Assembly (NCBI RefSeq): GCF_030463535.1
Contig: NC_132879.1
Location: 31,666,133-31,730,132 of the forward strand
DNA from: Salminus brasiliensis
Taxonomy: Eukaryota; Chordata; Actinopteri; Characiformes; Bryconidae
Direction: 5' to 3'
DNA: 64,000 nucleotides
Shown: one piece after another, positions 60,261 to 64,000 of the stretch
How the letters are laid out: each line of letters opens with the position of its first letter
Numbering within the stretch: the first letter of the stretch is position 1
Notes under the pieces: generated by a model
Told to the model about the DNA's origin: nothing
Database searches by the model: none
The model's input: only the letters and a program-made list of their open reading frames with translations
Position numbers and translations under genes: made by a program

Positions 60261-63016
60261 CTTGCGTATTTTCTTTAAAGATTTGTAAGTGAAATGACCT
60301 CAGATAACAATAGCGGAGCTTTATTGTCAGCCATACTTATTCTGTACACTAAACTCACCATGACAAAGTCGCCCAGTTTCATGCTGAAATTGATCCGGCA
60401 GCGCCCCACCCCGGACGATTCGGTGTGTTTCCTAGCTCTTGGCCCGTGGCCCACCTTCAGGGCAGTGGTCTGTGTTTTCCTCCTCCTTTTTTTTTTATTA
60501 TTATTTTTTTTTACCAAGATAATTGGTAAAGCTGAGGAAATGCAGATGGGGCACTAGATTTAGGAATAACTGACCAACCAATGAGCATCGTTGATATTAC
60601 AGACTGATATCCAGAACACCACGTGGGCGTACATAAAAAAACATATCTGGTATTACTTAGTTTGTATGTATTGTCTTAATGGTGATATTTGTGATCATAT
60701 CGTAGCTAAATGTGTAAAGTCTGTCAAGACATTTCACATAAATACAATATCGTGGCACTACGTATTGTGTTACGTTAAAGATTCCTGTGCGGGGCTATGC
60801 GAACAACTGTGGAGAGCGGGAATTCTGGGTATTGTGTTTTGAGGGTAAATTTAGGTGAATTTTATTGTGATCACCTGCATTACGGTTCTTAAATATGTGG
60901 ATATACTTTTATTAGTTTTCTGTGTATCAGATACTCTAAATAAGAACACTTTTGGTGCTCACCATTTTCTGGAAGCCTGTTACATTTGGTTACTAAGCCG
61001 CATTTGCCTGCTGTAACGTTTTGCTTTGTCATATTTAATTACATGATGTACATTAGATAATGTAAATTAAACGCTCTGGTGTTTTTCTTAGTGTAGGTTC
61101 ATTTGTTTACTCTCTGGCAGGTTCTGAAATGACAAGTTTATGCAATGTGCTTGGTAGCTACCTTTCTAACTACTGTTTTGTTCAAAGTTAGCAAGAAATC
61201 AGTATCTACATAAACTGAATAAGTAGATCACTTTAAAAAACATAAACCATATGTAACTGCAACTTAAGCAGGATTAATAACTTTAAATGGGAAAATACAT
61301 TGATTTTAAACACCAGAAAATCTAAAGTACAGTTTTTAATGTGCTGTGTTCTGTGTGTTTGTGATGCTTGGTATAGAGTCCAGTTCATCGTTGAATCTGA
61401 AAAACACCACTACAAATGTAGCGCACTGTTTCTGTAATAGGGATGGGTTAAGGACACAGCCCTGACTCTGACTCTGAATGTTTATCTCCAGGGAACAGAA
61501 TTAGTAAAGATTAAGCCCTTGGTTTATTTTCTTGCCTAATCTATGAACCACCTCATGTTATGAAGACTTTGCCAAAACCCTATTTACTGGAGGTTCTGGT
61601 TATTCTTTTTTATGTGTCCAATCATACAAACGATTCCTAATACTATTGCATATGTAATAGCTGGGGGGTTTAATAGTGCTGTTTGTGCCTTGCACACAGT
61701 CAGTGTAAATGCTGATTTATTCTTTATTCCTTAATAATGGCAAAGTTGTTCATTACTAGTCCTAGGCCAAAACCCAACTCACACAGAGGCTCTCTTGATA
61801 CTGCATGCTGTGTTTCGAGGCATACAGTGCATACAGTGTTGTGTAAATATTTGGTAATAGTTTATTTTTTCATTGAAATGCATTCTCCTACACTGATGGA
61901 AGTGACATAGAAATTGTCTGCCTTCAATATAACATGTAGTCTGTATGTAGCCCCATATGCCCATATACTTTTTCTGTATTGAAGTTTAATCGAGACACAC
62001 TTGCAGTGTAAACTGAACCAAAGGAAAAAGATACAGTGTCACAAAACTAAAACTCTGGGGTGGACTTTAGCAAAAGAACTTGGCCTAAACAGCCTAATTT
62101 TTTAAGTATTAGTATTAAAATAGTATGTAAAATAATTAACAAATTAGAGCATTTCCATTACTCACTGGACAATAATCAAACAGTCTTCACCAAACTCAGA
62201 CTGGAGCCCCCTCATTAATCTACTATATTTCCTTTGTTTTTGCATATTTATCTGTCTATCTAGACCTTCCCTACTTAAACTTATGACTCATGTACATTTC
62301 TACTTGGACAAATGGACATAACTTCAGTTATTTCTGCAAATAAATAAAAAAAAGTCTATACAGTCCTTGAAAGAGGGGGCTGGTGGTATTCTAAAAAGTA
62401 TTAGTATAAATGAAATTAGTTCAATTAGATAAGAAGGCAGACAGAATGGCCATTTGGTGGCACAACAGTTGCAGCCTACTACTGGAAATGCTTCTAAGAC
62501 ATCTGTTTTTATAAAGAATTTCATTTTATTTAAACGTAATTGAATAGTACTGTAATGTCCTCAAAGCTTGCATGTTGAATAGGGCCCATTTCATGCAAAA
62601 CTGAAAAAAATATTTTTTGATGTTTGATATAGTAGATATAGTATGTAAGCGTTGCTACTTTCTACATGTATCGTCCAACCCCCTGTTGCTTCAGTACATG
62701 CAGGAAAACGAAGCAAACACTTCAAAAGCAGTATTCTAAAAGAACTGTTAAGAGTTAAGAGTTATTAGGTTGTAAGGAGTGTTTAAATCAAGGCCGCTCT
62801 TTACATAAGGGACAATACAGAGCAGCCAATCAGAACAGAGCTCATTTACATAGACCAGCCTTAAGTACACAGTAACAAAGCCAGGCTGCTATCTTCTCCT
62901 AAAGAACAGGTGTTTTTGGCACATGCAGTACAAACGTAGGATATGAGCCTGTCAGAACTGTCAGAGTTCCCTTTAAGTCCCATTGTTATGTTGTGCAAAT
63001 TGTATTTGGTTCACCC

Positions 63017-63047
<31 letters not shown>

Positions 63048-64000
63048 GGAACATTCATCAGCGTACCTCGTCTCTGCGAGCACAGTATGATGGCAGATAA
63101 TGGTATAATGGTGCTTGCTTCCAAGTTGGCCATCTCATCGCAGATGTCCTCGGTGTGACTGCAACAACAAGCGGCTCTTTGTTTACACCTGAATCTGCAC
63201 TACTCGTGATCTGATCCAAGTAATTCATTTGAATGCTGCTGTTACAACTCGAGACCAAAACATCCCCTTCCACGGCTTCCAGTCCATGAAATCACTTCTC
63301 TTTGTGTTCCGCCAGCTTTGATAGATACTCTGGTAGAGGCACGTGTAATGGTTTTCCACTTGCCATTTATGGATAACTGCTGCTGTTGCATATAAAAAAA
63401 TAAAAAATAAATAAATCCATCCTGTGCCTTTTTTTGTAGCCCTGCAGTTACTAGTTCTTTGGATAAAGTTGACGGATGAGGATCTACAGTTGTGGGCTTT
63501 AAAATGCTGCGTTTTATCACAGAACTAAGAAGGGCGGGACATACTCTCTTACATATCTCTTAAATGTAAAGGGGCGAAGACAAGAGCCACTCTTGGTTCT
63601 CTAAAGAACCTTTCAAAGGATGGTCCTTTACCCTGGTATACTCTTTTACATAGGACCAGGCTTCAGTTCGTCACTCGCAAAACTACCTGTCACAATTTAC
63701 AGCACTTTCACAGGCCCTAAAATTGAACCTTATGGGACTCCACAAAAAAAAACACTACAAACTATACTGACTAGTAAACCCTTTTTGCTTTAGGATTAAT
63801 AACTGAATAATAAAGCTAGTGTTTTGATGTTTTGAGGTTAACCCCTCTCAGAAACGCAGAAGAGCTTATTACACACTGAGGCATGTTATTCAGTAACTAC
63901 AGAGACTTCTGCAGTAACTGATGGGGCTATTCTTTGGTAAGAGAAGTTTAATATAACACTTTTAAGATGGGCTGTTTAAGGGGTTAAAGAATTTTCTTAA
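60261..64000. other. upstream of appl2, no confident gene
   Basis: A CpG-richer patch at 60355-60480 might hold an exon on either strand. A possible small exon is listed at 63067-63158. Otherwise the DNA is AT-rich and non-coding, with a T-rich run at 60485-60515 and a (CT)n tract at about 63017-63048. The nearest gene to the right is not visible. Confidence 0.5.
63067..63158 (-). CDS. candidate orphan internal exon (unidentified)
   Basis: On the minus strand a 92-nt segment is bounded by an acceptor (TTGTTGCAG) and a donor (GACGAG|GTACGC). One frame through it is open and protein-like, reading HTEDICDEMANLEAS and continuing into a hydrophobic stretch and SQRR. The reading starts after one split base and ends with one. 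I cannot assign it to any family and no partner exons were found, so it may be chance. Confidence 0.2.

Overview
The window is nuclear DNA from a ray-finned fish, most likely a teleost. The evidence is spliced vertebrate genes with GT-AG introns, long (GT)n tracts, many decayed Tc1-like transposon copies, and tRNA-derived SINE fragments carrying a conserved core common in fish. The order cannot be fixed from the sequence; an otophysan (characiform or catfish-like) source is only a guess. There is no bacterial, plasmid or phage content, and no CRISPR array.

Three protein genes are supported. (1) At the left edge is the last coding exon of a plexin-B gene (plxnb2-like, + strand, 756-860). (2) The complete + strand tubgcp6 gene, encoding gamma-tubulin complex component 6, has a promoter and non-coding exon near 8885-9193 and 23 coding exons from 10285 to 35539. 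The predicted product is about 2160 residues and the spliced frame closes exactly. (3) The complete - strand appl2 gene, encoding a BAR-PH-PTB endosomal adaptor, has 21 coding exons from 60103 down to 39427. Its predicted product is 663 residues, almost the length of human APPL2. tubgcp6 and appl2 converge tail to tail over about 3.9 kb.

Region by region: 1-860 is plxnb2 intron plus its final exon. 861-8880 is 3' UTR and intergenic DNA with MITE and Tc1 relics and a degenerate minisatellite. 8885-36100 is tubgcp6. 36100-39426 is intergenic or appl2 3' UTR with a Tc1 relic. 39427-60250 is appl2, including a 5.4 kb first intron. 60251-64000 is upstream DNA with no confident gene.

The most notable feature is the large tubgcp6 exon at 27266-29975. 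It holds a near-perfect 81-bp tandem array coding for 27-residue repeats. The period is the same as in mammalian GCP6, but the array is longer and very homogeneous, with a two-unit higher-order duplication. Other points of interest are (GT)n tracts abutting several tubgcp6 3' splice sites, a likely GC-AG intron, a strong-context upstream ORF, absence of the HDAC10/MAPK12/MAPK11 block that separates PLXNB2 and TUBGCP6 in human, an ATTGG-bearing intronic minisatellite in appl2, and an interstitial telomere-like repeat. I found no clearly undescribed biological system.
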